A stretch of 64,000 bases of DNA from Methylomarinum sp. Ch1-1 (GTDB taxonomy: Bacteria > Pseudomonadota > Gammaproteobacteria > Methylococcales > Methylomonadaceae), in contig NZ_CP157743.1 in assembly GCF_030717995.2 (NCBI RefSeq), positions 2,568,501-2,632,500 of the forward strand. The letters run 5' to 3'. Made by a program: the position numbers and the translations under genes. Below are positions 1-13,490 of the stretch, one piece after another (the stretch's first letter is position 1; each line of letters opens with the position of its first letter). Under the pieces are notes generated by a model. The model saw nothing but the letters and a program-made list of their open reading frames with translations, did no database searches and had not been told where the DNA came from.

Positions 1-315
1 AGGTTTTTTAACCTCGTCCTGAACGATTTAACCGAGCCCAAAACAAGTTGAACGTTGGGAGCGGGTTAAATAACCCGCCCCGCGTGGGAACTATGTTGCT
101 GGTGATTGTCACGTAACCCGCCCCCTTGCGTTTGGTTTGTTCGGCAGGGTTGAAATGTCATTGCGCAAGGGAACGGGCAACGTGACCTACACTATGAGCA
201 GGACGGGGTTTGTAACTTCGTCCTGAACGATTCAAACTGATTCCCGAGCAAAATCCAGCTAGTCGACTATAATCATTCATCTAAGTGATTGATTGTTTAT
301 ATCTGAGGAAAATGC
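1..315. repeat. Upstream intergenic stretch made of palindromic repeats
   Basis: No gene is visible. Positions 60-80 hold one copy of the dispersed palindrome whose core reads GCGGGTTAAATAACCCGC. Positions 108-130 and 164-186 form a 23-bp inverted repeat with three mismatches around a 33-base loop. Fragments of the CGTCCTGAACGATT-type repeat occur near 16-30 and 217-231, related to the repeats at 40.0-40.4 kb. A TATAAT at 268-273 could be the -10 box for the gene at 316, but no good -35 partner is seen. Confidence 0.7.
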
Positions 316-708
316 ATGGAAATATTATTGATTGGCGCGGTTATTTTGATTGTCGCTGCCTTGGTCTCGGCCTGGTTGATGACTTTCGCCCGCTGGTTTC
401 CGATCGAAGGGATCGATGGCGCATTTTTAAAGGATTACAACACCTTGATTCGAGCGCACATTGATTATGTGTTGATGGCGCTGTTTTGTCTGGGGTTTTA
501 TGCGATCAAGGTGCCGCTGGCGGTCACGGCTTGCTGGCTGGTCGTGATCGGAGCGATCGCCAATCCCACTATTTTCGTGATTGCCGCCTTCGATCCGCAG
601 TTCTGGGATAAAACCGGCTGGAAAATATATACGGCGCTCAGTTTTACCGTTGCCACTATCGGATTCCTGTGGGTGGGTTTCGATATTGTTAATTATGCCG
701 TTAGCTGA
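316..708 (+). CDS. Small integral membrane protein, function unknown
   Basis: A 130-residue, highly hydrophobic protein with about four predicted membrane helices (roughly residues 3-23, 49-68, 72-92 and 106-128). The ATG at 316 follows a GAGGAAA ribosome binding site. The second helix opens with the motif IRAHIDY, whose charged residues at the membrane edge are probably functional. The four-helix layout and a histidine near the start of helix 2 recall small isomerase/mutase membrane proteins of the HabA/StyC type, but the similarity is weak and I would not assign that activity. It stands alone between repeat-rich intergenic regions, so context gives no clue. It is very likely a real gene of unknown function. 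Confidence 0.75.
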   Translation: MEILLIGAVILIVAALVSAWLMTFARWFPIEGIDGAFLKDYNTLIRAHIDYVLMALFCLGFYAIKVPLAVTACWLVVIGAIANPTIFVIAAFDPQFWDKTGWKIYTALSFTVATIGFLWVGFDIVNYAVS

Positions 709-1446
709 TGATTGTGCCAGACAGTGTAGGCGAGAGTTCAAGAACGACTGTTCCCATAGATAATCGCGGCGTTGAGCCGGCTCGCGTGCGTCTTGATAAA
801 TGCAAAAGGTTGGCGTATAAACAATGCAATTTGAAAACGATTTTTGTTTGGCTAGCTTCAGCCAATATTCAAGGCGTCACCCCGGCGTGGATTCACATTG
901 GGCTATCCTGCCCAATGCCCTTCGGGTCAATGCAAATCCGTTCCAGACGGATTTGTTCCGGGTTCCGGGTGACAAGGATGACATAGCTGGATGTATGAAT
1001 TGAATACTTACATCCCTGTAAACTGGATGTTGGCAATCCCTGCCGACATGACGGCTATCCAGGTCTACAGGATTTGGCTGAGAGTTATACGTAATCAAGA
1101 TGGTTAAGTCGGCCGATAGCTGCTCGCCCCACTAATCGAACGCGCCAGGGCATGTAGGGTGGATAAGCCTGAAAAGCGCATCCACCAAAGATGCCGATCG
1201 AATGAGGGGAGTAGTTACGTCGACCGAGTTAATTTTGGCAGAAGACGGGAAAAAATAGCGGCTTAGTGTAGGAGTTAGATTACAGTCACTCCGTTAGAAT
1301 CCATTTGAAGGCATAGATTGTTTTGTATTTAACCTCGTTATGTCGCCATGAAATTCGCCGACCTAAAGCCGCAAATTTTACGATGCAATGATCATGATTA
1401 TAGTTGCGATATACAGACGGTGTAGCTGAAATATGGATCTGACTTT
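709..1446. repeat. Gene-free 738-bp stretch with hairpins and a REP sequence
   Basis: No convincing gene; short open frames here have no homology-like features. A hairpin cluster spans 876-973: GTCACCCCGG at 876-885 pairs with CCGGGTGAC at 965-973, enclosing small palindromes at 897-916 and 935-953. A REP-like hairpin with a GTAG foot lies at 1154-1186; its arms are GGTGGAT and ATCCACC. The same sequence with its flanks returns at about 54.32-54.47 kb. From about 1230 to 1446 is AT-rich leader of the sensor kinase gene. Confidence 0.65.
1154..1186 (+). repeat. REP-like hairpin with GTAG foot (single copy)
   Basis: GTAG followed by GGTGGAT, a 15-base loop region, then ATCCACC. A near-identical unit sits at 54356-54388, where it is paired with an inverted partner. 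The GTAG tetranucleotide 5' of an imperfect hairpin is the established signature of REP sequences mobilised by RAYT transposases. Confidence 0.65.
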
Positions 1447-5544
<4,098 letters not shown>

Positions 5545-5574
5545 TTAATTTGAATCTAAAATTTGGAGTTAATT

Positions 5575-6639
5575 ATGATCGGAACCCATCAAGATAAACA
5601 AACCGTTCTGTTAGTCGATGATGGTGCGGAAAACATCGATGTGCTCAGCAGTGTGCTCAGACCAGAATACAAGGTCAAGGCGGCCATCAATGGTGAACGC
5701 GCGTTGCAGATTGCTGGCGCCGATCCTAAACCGGACATGATCTTGTTGGATATTATGATGTCGGGTATGGATGGCTATGAGGTTTGTCGTCGTCTGAAGG
5801 CCAATCCGGCCACTGCCGGAATCCCCGTCATCTTTATCACCGCCAAGAATCATGAGGAAGATGAGACCAAGGGTTTGGAGTTGGGCGCGGTTGATTATAT
5901 TACCAAGCCGATCAGTCCGGCCATTGTGCGGGCGCGCGTTCACACCCATCTAGCGCTCTATGATCAGAACCGAACGCTGGATAAGATGGTGCGCGAGCGC
6001 ACCGAAGAACTGCGCCAGACCCGTCTGGAAATTATACGCCGTCTGGGACGGGCCGCCGAGTTCAAGGACAATGAAACAGGCCTGCATGTGATAAGGATGG
6101 GGCATTATTCCCGGCTGATTGCCGAAGTCGTCGAGCATGGCGATAGTTGGTCGGATTTGGTTTTCAATGCTTCGCCGATGCATGATATCGGCAAGATAGG
6201 CATACCGGATAATGTGCTGAGAAAACCGGGTAAACTGGATGAAAAGGAATGGGGCATGATGCACCGTCACCCGGAGATCGGCGCTTCGATTATAGGCGAT
6301 GATCGCTCCGAATTACTGAAGATGTCCCGGGAAATTGCCCTGAGTCACCATGAAAAATGGGATGGCTCCGGCTATCCATTCGGCCTCAAGGGGGAAGATA
6401 TCCCGCTTTCCGGACGCATCGTCGCGATTGCCGATGTGTTCGACGCGCTAACCAATGAACGTCCCTACAAGAAGGCATGGAGCGTTGAGGATGCGGTACA
6501 AGTGATCGATCAAAACGCCGGTTCTCATTTCGATCCGGAGCTAGTGCCGATGTTTCACGAAGTCATGCCGGAGATATTGAAAATTAAGGAGCAATACGCC
6601 GAATCTACCGCTATGATGGAGGAGGCCGCCGCCCATTAA
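5575..6639 (+). CDS. Response regulator with HD-GYP cyclic-di-GMP phosphodiesterase domain
   Basis: A 354-residue two-domain regulator. The receiver domain (about 8-125) has Asp59 in LLDIMMSGMDG and a conserved Lys in ITKPISP; a coiled linker (about 130-160) joins it to an HD-GYP domain (about 160-335). HD is His203-Asp204 in MHDIGKIGIPDN and GYP is residues 266-268 in GSGYPFG, followed by IVAIADVFDALTNERPYK. HD-GYP proteins hydrolyse cyclic-di-GMP to pGpG or GMP. The ATG at 5575 is preferred over an in-frame TTG at 5563 because GGAG lies six bases before it. It follows the hybrid kinase by 30 bases, so phosphorelay control of c-di-GMP turnover is the likely job; the physical partner is inferred from position only. 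Confidence 0.93.
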   Translation: MIGTHQDKQTVLLVDDGAENIDVLSSVLRPEYKVKAAINGERALQIAGADPKPDMILLDIMMSGMDGYEVCRRLKANPATAGIPVIFITAKNHEEDETKGLELGAVDYITKPISPAIVRARVHTHLALYDQNRTLDKMVRERTEELRQTRLEIIRRLGRAAEFKDNETGLHVIRMGHYSRLIAEVVEHGDSWSDLVFNASPMHDIGKIGIPDNVLRKPGKLDEKEWGMMHRHPEIGASIIGDDRSELLKMSREIALSHHEKWDGSGYPFGLKGEDIPLSGRIVAIADVFDALTNERPYKKAWSVEDAVQVIDQNAGSHFDPELVPMFHEVMPEILKIKEQYAESTAMMEEAAAH

Positions 6640-6720
6640 ATTATTCCCTCTATACTGAGGCTGGGGTATTGTTCCTGAAATTACGAATGGTGTTAGGCCG
6701 GCAAGCCGCCATTCGTCATT

Positions 6721-7515
6721 ATGGTGATTCGCGTCATGACTTTTCTGCTGACATATTTATTGATTTTGTTGGCGGTGTTTTTGTTGCAACGAAAAATGAT
6801 GTATTTTCCGTCCCGTTTCAGCCGGCAACAGCAACATCGCTTGATCGCAGGTTTGCCAATACGGCCTTGGCCGTCGGCGACCGAACCTCTTGGCATGATC
6901 AACAAAACGCCGATGACTGATGTGAAAGGCACGGTATTGGTTTTTCACGGCAATGCAGGCGCCGCACTGCACCGAACTTATTATGTCGAGGCATTGTGTC
7001 GATTGGGATATCGAGCGATTATTGCCGAATATCCAGGCTATGGTGCGCGCACCGGGTCGCCATCCGAAACGGTGCTGATCGACGACGGCATAACTATCGC
7101 CAAAAAGGTAAAGCAGGCGTTTCAAGAGCCTCTGTTCCTATGCGGCGAATCGTTGGGCACCGGCGTCGTGGCCGGCATAGTCGCTTCGCATCAAGTCCCT
7201 GTACAGGGGGTGTTATTAATCACGCCATTCGATGCGATGGCTAAAGTCGCGCAGCATCATTATTGGTTTTTCTTCGCGCGCTGGCTGCTGCTGGATAAAT
7301 TCGACAATGTGGCCAAATTGCGCGATTTTCCAGGCAATATCGCGGTGCTGATGGCAGGACAGGACGAGATAATACCGAATCGGCGGACCCTGTCTTTATT
7401 CGATAACTTACCTGCGCAAAAAAGGCTCTGGCGTTTCGAAAGCGCCAGTCATAACAACCTCCCTCTGGAGCCCTGGCGTCCGTGGTGGCGCGAAGCGATG
7501 CAATTCATCGATTAA
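6721..7515 (+). CDS. Membrane-anchored alpha/beta hydrolase (BEM46/ABHD13-like)
   Basis: A 264-residue serine hydrolase with one N-terminal membrane anchor (about residues 6-24), followed by MMYFPSRF, a motif typical of this family just after the anchor. The oxyanion-hole motif HGNAG lies near residue 79, the nucleophile elbow is GESLG with Ser144, the acid is probably Asp215 (AGQDEIIP), and the base is His244 (SASHNN). All members of the triad are present, so it should be active as an esterase, lipase or peptidase; the substrate cannot be told. An internal ATG at 6736 is an alternative start. The gene stands alone, 81 bases after the HD-GYP gene and just before the RAYT element. Confidence 0.88.
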   Translation: MVIRVMTFLLTYLLILLAVFLLQRKMMYFPSRFSRQQQHRLIAGLPIRPWPSATEPLGMINKTPMTDVKGTVLVFHGNAGAALHRTYYVEALCRLGYRAIIAEYPGYGARTGSPSETVLIDDGITIAKKVKQAFQEPLFLCGESLGTGVVAGIVASHQVPVQGVLLITPFDAMAKVAQHHYWFFFARWLLLDKFDNVAKLRDFPGNIAVLMAGQDEIIPNRRTLSLFDNLPAQKRLWRFESASHNNLPLEPWRPWWREAMQFID

Positions 7516-7520
7516 TCTCT

Positions 7521-8344
7521 CCCAAAAGGGTCAGACTCGATTCATTTCTATTCATCAGGTAAAAGCCATGTCTAGACTTCCCCGTTTCGTATTACCCGGA
7601 CAACCCCAACATGTCATTCAACGTGGCAATAATCGTCATATTATCTTTGTAGTCGAAGAAGACTATCAATATTATTTGAGCAAGTTGACAGAAGCCTGTG
7701 AGAAGCATCATTGTGATATACATGCCTATGTGTTGATGACTAATCATGTGCATTTGTTGATTACGCCCTACGTTGGAAATGGCATCAGCAAGGTCATGCA
7801 ATCGGTGGGGCGATATTATGTACAATATTTTAATCGGCGATATCAACGCACAGGCACATTGTGGGAAGGACGTTATAAGGCGACGCTGTTGAATAGCGAT
7901 CAATATTTTTTGGTCTGTAGTCGCTATATAGAATTGAATCCGGTTCGTGCAGGCATGGTGAAATCACCAGAAGATTATCGGTGGTCCAGTTATCGAGGCA
8001 ATGCGCTGAATGATGATGATCCGCTGTTAACGAATCACTGCCTCTATCGATCTTTAGGGGGGGATGACAAAGAGCGATGTAGAAATTATCGCGCATTGTT
8101 TGATCAGCATCTCTCTTCCAAGGAGATCGATACTATACGAGAAGCTACGAACAAGGCTTGGGTTTTGGGTAACGATCGCTTTAGGGACGAAATAAAGCGA
8201 TTAACAAAACGGCAAGCGTCACCGAAGCCAAGAGGGGGAAAGAGGCAAAAAAAATCCAATCGAGTCTGACCCTTTTCTTTTGCTCTTTTCTTTTGCTTTT
8301 CTTTTGCTTTTAAAAAAAATCCAATCGAGTCTGACCCTTTTGGG
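7521..8344 (+). mobile_element. RAYT transposase unit bounded by perfect 22-bp inverted repeats
   Basis: The left repeat at 7521-7542 (starting CCCAAAAGGGTCAGACTC) is an exact reverse complement of the right repeat at 8323-8344 (AATCGAGTCTGACCC then CTTTTGGG). The unit is 824 bp and holds one gene, the transposase at 7568-8269. The first 19 bases of the right repeat also occur at 8258-8276, where they supply the last codons and the TGA stop of the transposase. The 46 bases between the two right-end copies are pyrimidine-rich TTTTCTTTTGC repeats. No obvious target duplication was seen. Confidence 0.7.
7568..8269 (+). CDS. REP-associated tyrosine transposase (Y1/HUH family, RAYT)
   Basis: A 233-residue single-strand DNA transposase of the IS200/REP-associated family. 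The N-terminus MSRLPRFVLPGQPQHVIQRG is typical, and the HUH metal site is His60-x-His62 in TNHVHLLI. The nucleophilic tyrosine is one of Tyr83, Tyr84 or Tyr87 in GRYYVQYFNRRY, followed by the family motif RTGTLWEGRYK and a conserved SRYIELNPVRAGMV segment. Both catalytic elements and the length are intact, so it may be active. The C-terminus is lysine/arginine-rich. Its stop codon lies inside a copy of the element's terminal repeat. Family knowledge says such enzymes cut and join REP hairpins with a GTAG foot, which are abundant elsewhere in this window. Confidence 0.93.
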   Translation: MSRLPRFVLPGQPQHVIQRGNNRHIIFVVEEDYQYYLSKLTEACEKHHCDIHAYVLMTNHVHLLITPYVGNGISKVMQSVGRYYVQYFNRRYQRTGTLWEGRYKATLLNSDQYFLVCSRYIELNPVRAGMVKSPEDYRWSSYRGNALNDDDPLLTNHCLYRSLGGDDKERCRNYRALFDQHLSSKEIDTIREATNKAWVLGNDRFRDEIKRLTKRQASPKPRGGKRQKKSNRV

Positions 8345-8707
8345 ACACTTCGCTAAATGACCTGATTTTTTGTTATTCGTGTTGTGAGACTATCGTTGAC
8401 TTATCAAAATTCATAGGCAAAAGGTATGCATTAATCGGCTCTATGTCAAACCGACTTTCATTTACGATGCTCTCGAAGGCTGAGATACGCTAGAAATATT
8501 GATCTTGACTTTTTTATTTCGCCTTCATCCGCCTATGCCGTTTTAGCCGGTGGTTGACGGGGTATGTCATCTGTTGTGTAATCTGCGAGCAGGGTGGAGG
8601 TTTCGCAGCTAAATCGCCCTGTCATTACTCGGGGCTGTCTTTAATCGTCCGGTATATGTTGTTAATTTAGTGTCTTGGCTGGCCACAGCTGACAAGCAGG
8701 AGTAAAA
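8345..8707. other. Intergenic stretch, nothing recognised
   Basis: Between the right end of the RAYT unit and the next gene. No open frame, hairpin of note, or convincing promoter pair was found. A TTGACT at 8396-8401 has no matching -10 box at the proper distance. Only an AGGAG ribosome binding site at 8698-8702 before the next start is clear. Confidence 0.5.
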
Positions 8708-9055
8708 ATGGACGAGGCGGATATATCCTTACAGGCTTATGATAAGCTGCATAGCAGTATTCCTTCAATCGGTTTCTTGAGCCGAAAAAAAAGAATTAAG
8801 GCTTATTTGAAGATTACTGCGATGGCGCAGGACATGATCGATGAACAAGAAATCAGCGAGGAACAAGCAATTTTCTTATTGTCGATATTGGCCCGCAAGA
8901 GCTCACCCTTTCAGAAGGCGGCTATGATGACGGCGCTCAATTTAGCTAAGATCGACAAAAAATTGTTCAGTGCGGTGGGTTTTAAATATGCAAACGAACT
9001 ACGCTGTAGCCTGCAGTTGCTGCCGGTCGACGATAATCAGACGCTATCTTCCTGA
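8708..9055 (+). CDS. Hypothetical helical protein
   Basis: A 115-residue soluble protein that I do not recognise. It starts at an ATG with AGGAG six bases upstream, which supports translation. The sequence appears almost wholly alpha-helical (for example QAIFLLSILARKSSPFQKAAMMTALNLAKIDKK), with no signal peptide, membrane segment, metal site or catalytic motif. It lies between the RAYT unit and efpL, is transcribed toward efpL, and has no operon partners. It could be a small lineage-specific regulator or adaptor, but nothing visible supports a role. Codon use looks like that of neighbouring genes. Confidence 0.6.
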   Translation: MDEADISLQAYDKLHSSIPSIGFLSRKKRIKAYLKITAMAQDMIDEQEISEEQAIFLLSILARKSSPFQKAAMMTALNLAKIDKKLFSAVGFKYANELRCSLQLLPVDDNQTLSS

Positions 9056-9109
9056 CAGCGGGCTTCCGGTTTGGGCGACGAGGGTGGGGTCGATAGGGTT
9101 GTGTAACGG

Positions 9110-9143
9110 CCTGTTCATGACGGCGTGATCCGCCATGAACAGG
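9110..9143. terminator. Hairpin between convergent genes, candidate bidirectional terminator
   Basis: CCTGTTCATGACGG (9110-9123) pairs with CCGCCATGAACAGG (9130-9143) with one mismatch around a six-base loop. It sits 10 bases past the efpL stop and 54 bases past the stop of the gene at 8708-9055. There is no clear T run on either side, so it may instead slow transcription or protect mRNA ends. Confidence 0.45.
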
Positions 9144-9152
9144 TGATCTGGT

Positions 9153-9719
9153 TCAAGCCCTGGACATGAACTTGCCGGTATCGCTATTGATCTTGATTAC
9201 TTCTCCGGTTTCTATGTATTCAGGGACCTGAATTTCCAGGCCAGTCGTTAGCTTGGCAGGTTTGGTGCGGTTGGTGGCGCTGGCGCCTTTCATCGCCGGC
9301 GGCGTTTCCACAACTTCCATCGTGATCGTCGTTGGCAGTTCAATGCCCAAGGCGGCATCGTCTAGCAGCAGCATGATAATGCCTTCCAGTCCTTCGGTTA
9401 AATAGTCTAGCTGGCCTTCCAATTCGGCGGCATTGAGGCTGTATTGGTCATAGGTTTCTTGATTCATGAAATGATACTCATCCCCGTCCTGATAGGAATA
9501 TTGCACCATTACCCGGGAGCAGTCCGCTTCTTTGAGAAAATCGTCTCCCTTGAAGGTTTCATCCAATTTTTGCTTGGTTTTCATGTGGGCAAATCGGATT
9601 TTATACAACGTCGATGCGCCCCGTGAGGTTGGATTTCTGACTTCTATCGTTTTAACGGCATAGGGTTCGCCGTTGATTTCAACGGCAGAGCTTTGCTTTA
9701 GTTCGCTAGCTTTTGGCAA
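9153..9719 (-). CDS. efpL: Elongation factor P-like protein EfpL (YeiP)
   Basis: A 188-residue EF-P paralogue with the three expected domains: a KOW-like N domain and two OB domains. EF-P family proteins bind the ribosome E site and help peptide bond formation at proline-rich stalls. The tip of the domain I loop reads NPTSRGASTLYKIR with Arg33 where EF-P carries its modified lysine. Arginine at this tip plus a longer loop is the mark of the YeiP/EfpL branch rather than EF-P proper. The C-terminus has the usual VPEYIETGEVIKINSDTGKF motif. It lies 61 bases downstream of bpt on the same strand, so it may be the last gene of the trxB-aat-bpt transcript. Confidence 0.92.
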   Translation of the reverse strand: MPKASELKQSSAVEINGEPYAVKTIEVRNPTSRGASTLYKIRFAHMKTKQKLDETFKGDDFLKEADCSRVMVQYSYQDGDEYHFMNQETYDQYSLNAAELEGQLDYLTEGLEGIIMLLLDDAALGIELPTTITMEVVETPPAMKGASATNRTKPAKLTTGLEIQVPEYIETGEVIKINSDTGKFMSRA

Positions 9720-9780
9720 TGTACTGTCCTCTTAAGTGACCTGGTTGAAAAAGGGTATGGGAACCGTCGGCAGACTCGTC

Positions 9781-10485
9781 TCATGATGCGGCGATGGGCC
9801 GCCATTGTCGCTCGATATAGCCATAGAGCGGCCGATACTGGTCTTTATAACTCATTTTACCGCACCGTTTTATCCAGTAACCGAGATAGAGATAATCCAG
9901 TTCCAGTTGTTTGGCGTGTTCGATTTGCCATAGCACCGCAAAGGTTCCCAGGCTGTAGGATGCTAACTGCGGATCGAAAAAGGTATAGACCGCCGACAGG
10001 GCGTTGTCCAACAAATCAACGATCGCGACGGCGGCTAACCTGTCGTCGATGAGACATTCGGCAAACAGCGTATTGCACCAACGACTGGCGAGAAAATCGA
10101 TGTATTCCTCGGGGCTGGAATTGGCCATGCTGCTGTCGGCATGACGATGTTGCTGATAGCGCAGATAAAGTTCGTAATGGCGTTGATCGAAAACGGCCGG
10201 TTTGATAGCGACTGTCGTCGCCTGATTTTTCTTCCAGCAACGTCTTTGCCGGCGGTCCGGCTTAAACTGGCGGACCGGGACTCTGACTGAGATGCACTGC
10301 TGACAATCTGGGCATTGCGGTGAGTAAACTTCATTGCCGCTGCGCCGAAAGCCTTGTTCAATCAGGCGCGAATAAATTTGTCCCGTCATCGGAAATGACG
10401 GGTGGACAAAGGCGTTTTGCGCCGATTGATCTGGCAGATAGCTGCATTCGTGCGGTTCGGTAATGATTAACGGAATGGAGATCAT
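9781..10485 (-). CDS. bpt: Aspartate/glutamate leucyltransferase (Bpt, ATE1-like)
   Basis: A 234-residue aminoacyl-tRNA-protein transferase. Bpt moves leucine from Leu-tRNA to N-terminal Asp or Glu of proteins, making them N-degrons for ClpS/ClpAP. The N-terminal ATE region shows the conserved HECSYLP (Cys14) and the cysteine cluster CPDCQQC (Cys58, Cys61, Cys64), followed by the ISVRVPV strand; the C-terminal GNAT-like domain contains YLGYWI and MSYKDQYRP, a family hallmark. Its ATG overlaps the TGA of aat in the sequence ATGA, indicating translational coupling with the other N-degron transferase. Length matches the family. Confidence 0.93.
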   Translation of the reverse strand: MISIPLIITEPHECSYLPDQSAQNAFVHPSFPMTGQIYSRLIEQGFRRSGNEVYSPQCPDCQQCISVRVPVRQFKPDRRQRRCWKKNQATTVAIKPAVFDQRHYELYLRYQQHRHADSSMANSSPEEYIDFLASRWCNTLFAECLIDDRLAAVAIVDLLDNALSAVYTFFDPQLASYSLGTFAVLWQIEHAKQLELDYLYLGYWIKRCGKMSYKDQYRPLYGYIERQWRPIAAS

Positions 10486-11177
10486 AAGCTTTGCCAGGCT
10501 TGTTTACCAGGCGCCTGATTACAGAGTGTTCGTAGGCGGCCAATAAAATCTCGCCGTTCAATCTCTACCGCGCCCAGGCTGGCCAAGTGCGGGCTGTGCA
10601 CCTGACAATCGATCAATTGATAACGCCAATCGATCAGGTGTTTGACCAGGTAAGCGAAGACGACTTTGGACGCGTCGGTTTTTCGATGAAACATCGATTC
10701 GCCGAAGAACACTTGGCCAATCGCCAGGCCATAGAGTCCGCCAACCAGATTGCCGTCATGCCAAGCCTCGACAGAATGGGCGATGCCTTGGCGGTGCAGC
10801 TGAGTGTAAGCTTCGTTCATTTCCTCGGTAATCCAAGTGCCGTCCTGTTTTTGACGGGGCGCAGCGCAGGCCTCGATTACTTCGGCGAAGGCCTGATCAT
10901 AACTGAGTTGGAAAACCTCTTTGCGGATGGTTTTTCTCAGGCTGCGGGATATTTTTAATTGTTCCGGAAACAACACCAGTCTCGGGTTCGGCGACCACCA
11001 TAATATGGGTTCGTCGGGGCCGTACCAGGGAAAGATGCCGTGACGATAGGCGTTAATGATGCGTTCAGGACTTAAACAGCCGCCAATGGCGAGCAGACCA
11101 TCCGGTTCCTGCAAGGCGTTTTCTGGGTCCGGAAAGGGTTGATCCGGGCTAAACGGATCAAGCACAGTCAGTTTCAT
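10482..11177 (-). CDS. aat: Leucyl/phenylalanyl-tRNA-protein transferase
   Basis: A 231-residue transferase that adds Leu or Phe to N-terminal Arg or Lys, feeding proteins to ClpS/ClpAP. Visible family motifs include FPDPENAL and GLLAIGGCLSPERIINAYRH near the N-terminus, GIFPWY with ILWWSPNPR, GTWITEEMNEAYTQLH, and GGLYGLAIGQVFFGESMFH in the catalytic core. The start at 11177 (MKLTVLDPF) matches the normal N-terminus; an in-frame extension upstream to 11267 runs into trxB and has no family character. No strong ribosome binding site is seen. It sits 55 bases after trxB and overlaps bpt by four bases. Confidence 0.95.
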   Translation of the reverse strand: MKLTVLDPFSPDQPFPDPENALQEPDGLLAIGGCLSPERIINAYRHGIFPWYGPDEPILWWSPNPRLVLFPEQLKISRSLRKTIRKEVFQLSYDQAFAEVIEACAAPRQKQDGTWITEEMNEAYTQLHRQGIAHSVEAWHDGNLVGGLYGLAIGQVFFGESMFHRKTDASKVVFAYLVKHLIDWRYQLIDCQVHSPHLASLGAVEIERRDFIGRLRTLCNQAPGKQAWQSL

Positions 11178-11232
11178 AAGGATAAGGAGGGTAGGGACCG
11201 CCGTGATTGAGCCGTCCCTTGGTTCAACGAAA

Positions 11233-12228
<996 letters not shown>

Positions 12229-12412
12229 TTATACGAATAATTGTATCCCGATAAAACCGTTTCTCGAATTTGGCATGAAAAGAAATCGCTTCGAGGTCAG
12301 GGCTACCTCATTAAATGAATGAGTGGCAAAACAGAAAATTAACAACAAATACGCCTAAAGTAAGTTAAACGTTTAGGGTGTGTTAAATAACCCGCCCCGC
12401 GCGCAGGTTTTT

Positions 12413-12511
12413 GGCGGCTTGCTTCGCGAAGCCGCCCTACGTTGGCGGATCCGCTGCGCTTGATCCGCCCTACCGGTGCGGGTAGGGTGTGCTGACGATA
12501 GGAAGCGCACC
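12413..12511. repeat. Cluster of three REP-like hairpins with GTAG/CTAC feet
   Basis: Hairpin 1 (12413-12440) has arms GGCGGCTT and AAGCCGCC, ending in CTAC. Hairpin 2 (12444-12473) has arms GGCGGATC and GATCCGCC, ending in CTAC. Hairpin 3 (12482-12511) starts with GTAG and has arms GGTGTGC and GCGCACC. Hairpins 1 and 2 point left and hairpin 3 right. The same three in the same order recur at 34418-34516. Confidence 0.75.
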
Positions 12512-12513
12512 AG

Positions 12514-13115
12514 TTCCTGGTTCCCACGGTCCTCCGTGGGAACCCATACTTTGTGCCACCTTAAGCCTGGTATGCATTCCCACGCAGGAGCGTGGGAACG
12601 AGGGTCAACGGCTAATTTTGCCTCCGGTTCGGGGTTTTGGCGGCTTGCTTCGCGAAGCCGCCCTACGTTGGCGGATCCGCTGCGCTGACGATAGCAAGCG
12701 CACCTTGTTTCGATGCGCTTCACGCTGTTCGACACAGCCGAAGGCAAGGCTACATTGGCATGCAACCGTTCCTGGTTCCCACGGTCCTCCGTGGGAACCC
12801 ATACTTTGTGCCACCTTAAGCCTGGTATGCATTCCCACGCAGGAGCGTGGGAACGAGGGTCAACGGCTAATTTTGCCTCCGGTGCGGGGTTTTGGCGGCT
12901 TGCTTCGCGAAGCCGCCCTACGTTGGCGGATCCGCTGCGCTGACGATAGCAAGCGCACCTTGTTTCGATGCGCTTCACGCTGTTCGACACAGCCGAAGGC
13001 AAGGCTACATTGGCATGCAACCGTTCCTGGTTCCCACGGTCCTCCGTGGGAACCCATACTTTGCCACCTTAAGCCCGGTATGCATTCCCACGCAGGAGCG
13101 TGGGAACGAGGGTCA
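12514..13115. repeat. Tandem repeat with 255-bp period, about 2.3 copies
   Basis: Copies begin at 12514, 12769 and 13024 (each starts TTCCTGGTTCCCACGG); the first two are full length and nearly identical, the third diverges after about 90 bp. Each unit contains three palindromes: GTTCCCACGG paired with CCGTGGGAAC, ATTCCCACGC with GCGTGGGAAC, and a GGCGGCTT/AAGCCGCC hairpin with CTAC foot. High copy identity implies recent amplification or gene conversion. Confidence 0.85.
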
Positions 13116-13490
13116 TCGCAACCGGGTGGATTCGCCGCCAGGCAATCCGCCTGGATACACACAACGGCCAATTTTGCCCCGGCGGCGGTTTTTGGCGGCT
13201 TGCTTCGCGAAGCCGCCCTACGATGCGCTAGGGTGTGCTGACGGGAGGAAGCGCACCGTTTTTGATGCGCTTCACGCTGTTCAGCACATCCGAAGGCAAG
13301 ACGGTGCTTTGCGTAGGAGCGCCGCCCTCGGCGCGAAAAGAGCCATTCGGCCCGAGGGCGGGTTAAATTACCCGCCCCGCCCAGAGGGATGAAGCGATAT
13401 TAACCAATGTGTTGGTTCAGGTATTTTTTAATGAGGAGCCCTGGCTTCGAGGTGGATAGTCGTTGGTCAAGTTGCTGCAATAATGTAACA

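Noticed and set aside
708..986. 92-codon frame after the first gene
   Set aside because: Starts at the stop of the previous gene without a ribosome binding site and crosses a hairpin cluster; composition is not protein-like.
12514..13115. Possible CRISPR array in the tandem repeat
   Set aside because: The whole 255-bp unit is repeated, with no short repeat/unique spacer alternation and no cas gene.
12373..13392. Several open frames of 60-250 codons on both strands in the 12.4-13.4 kb region
   Set aside because: They read through tandem and palindromic repeats, repeat themselves in phase with the 255-bp unit, and have no ribosome binding sites or protein-like character.
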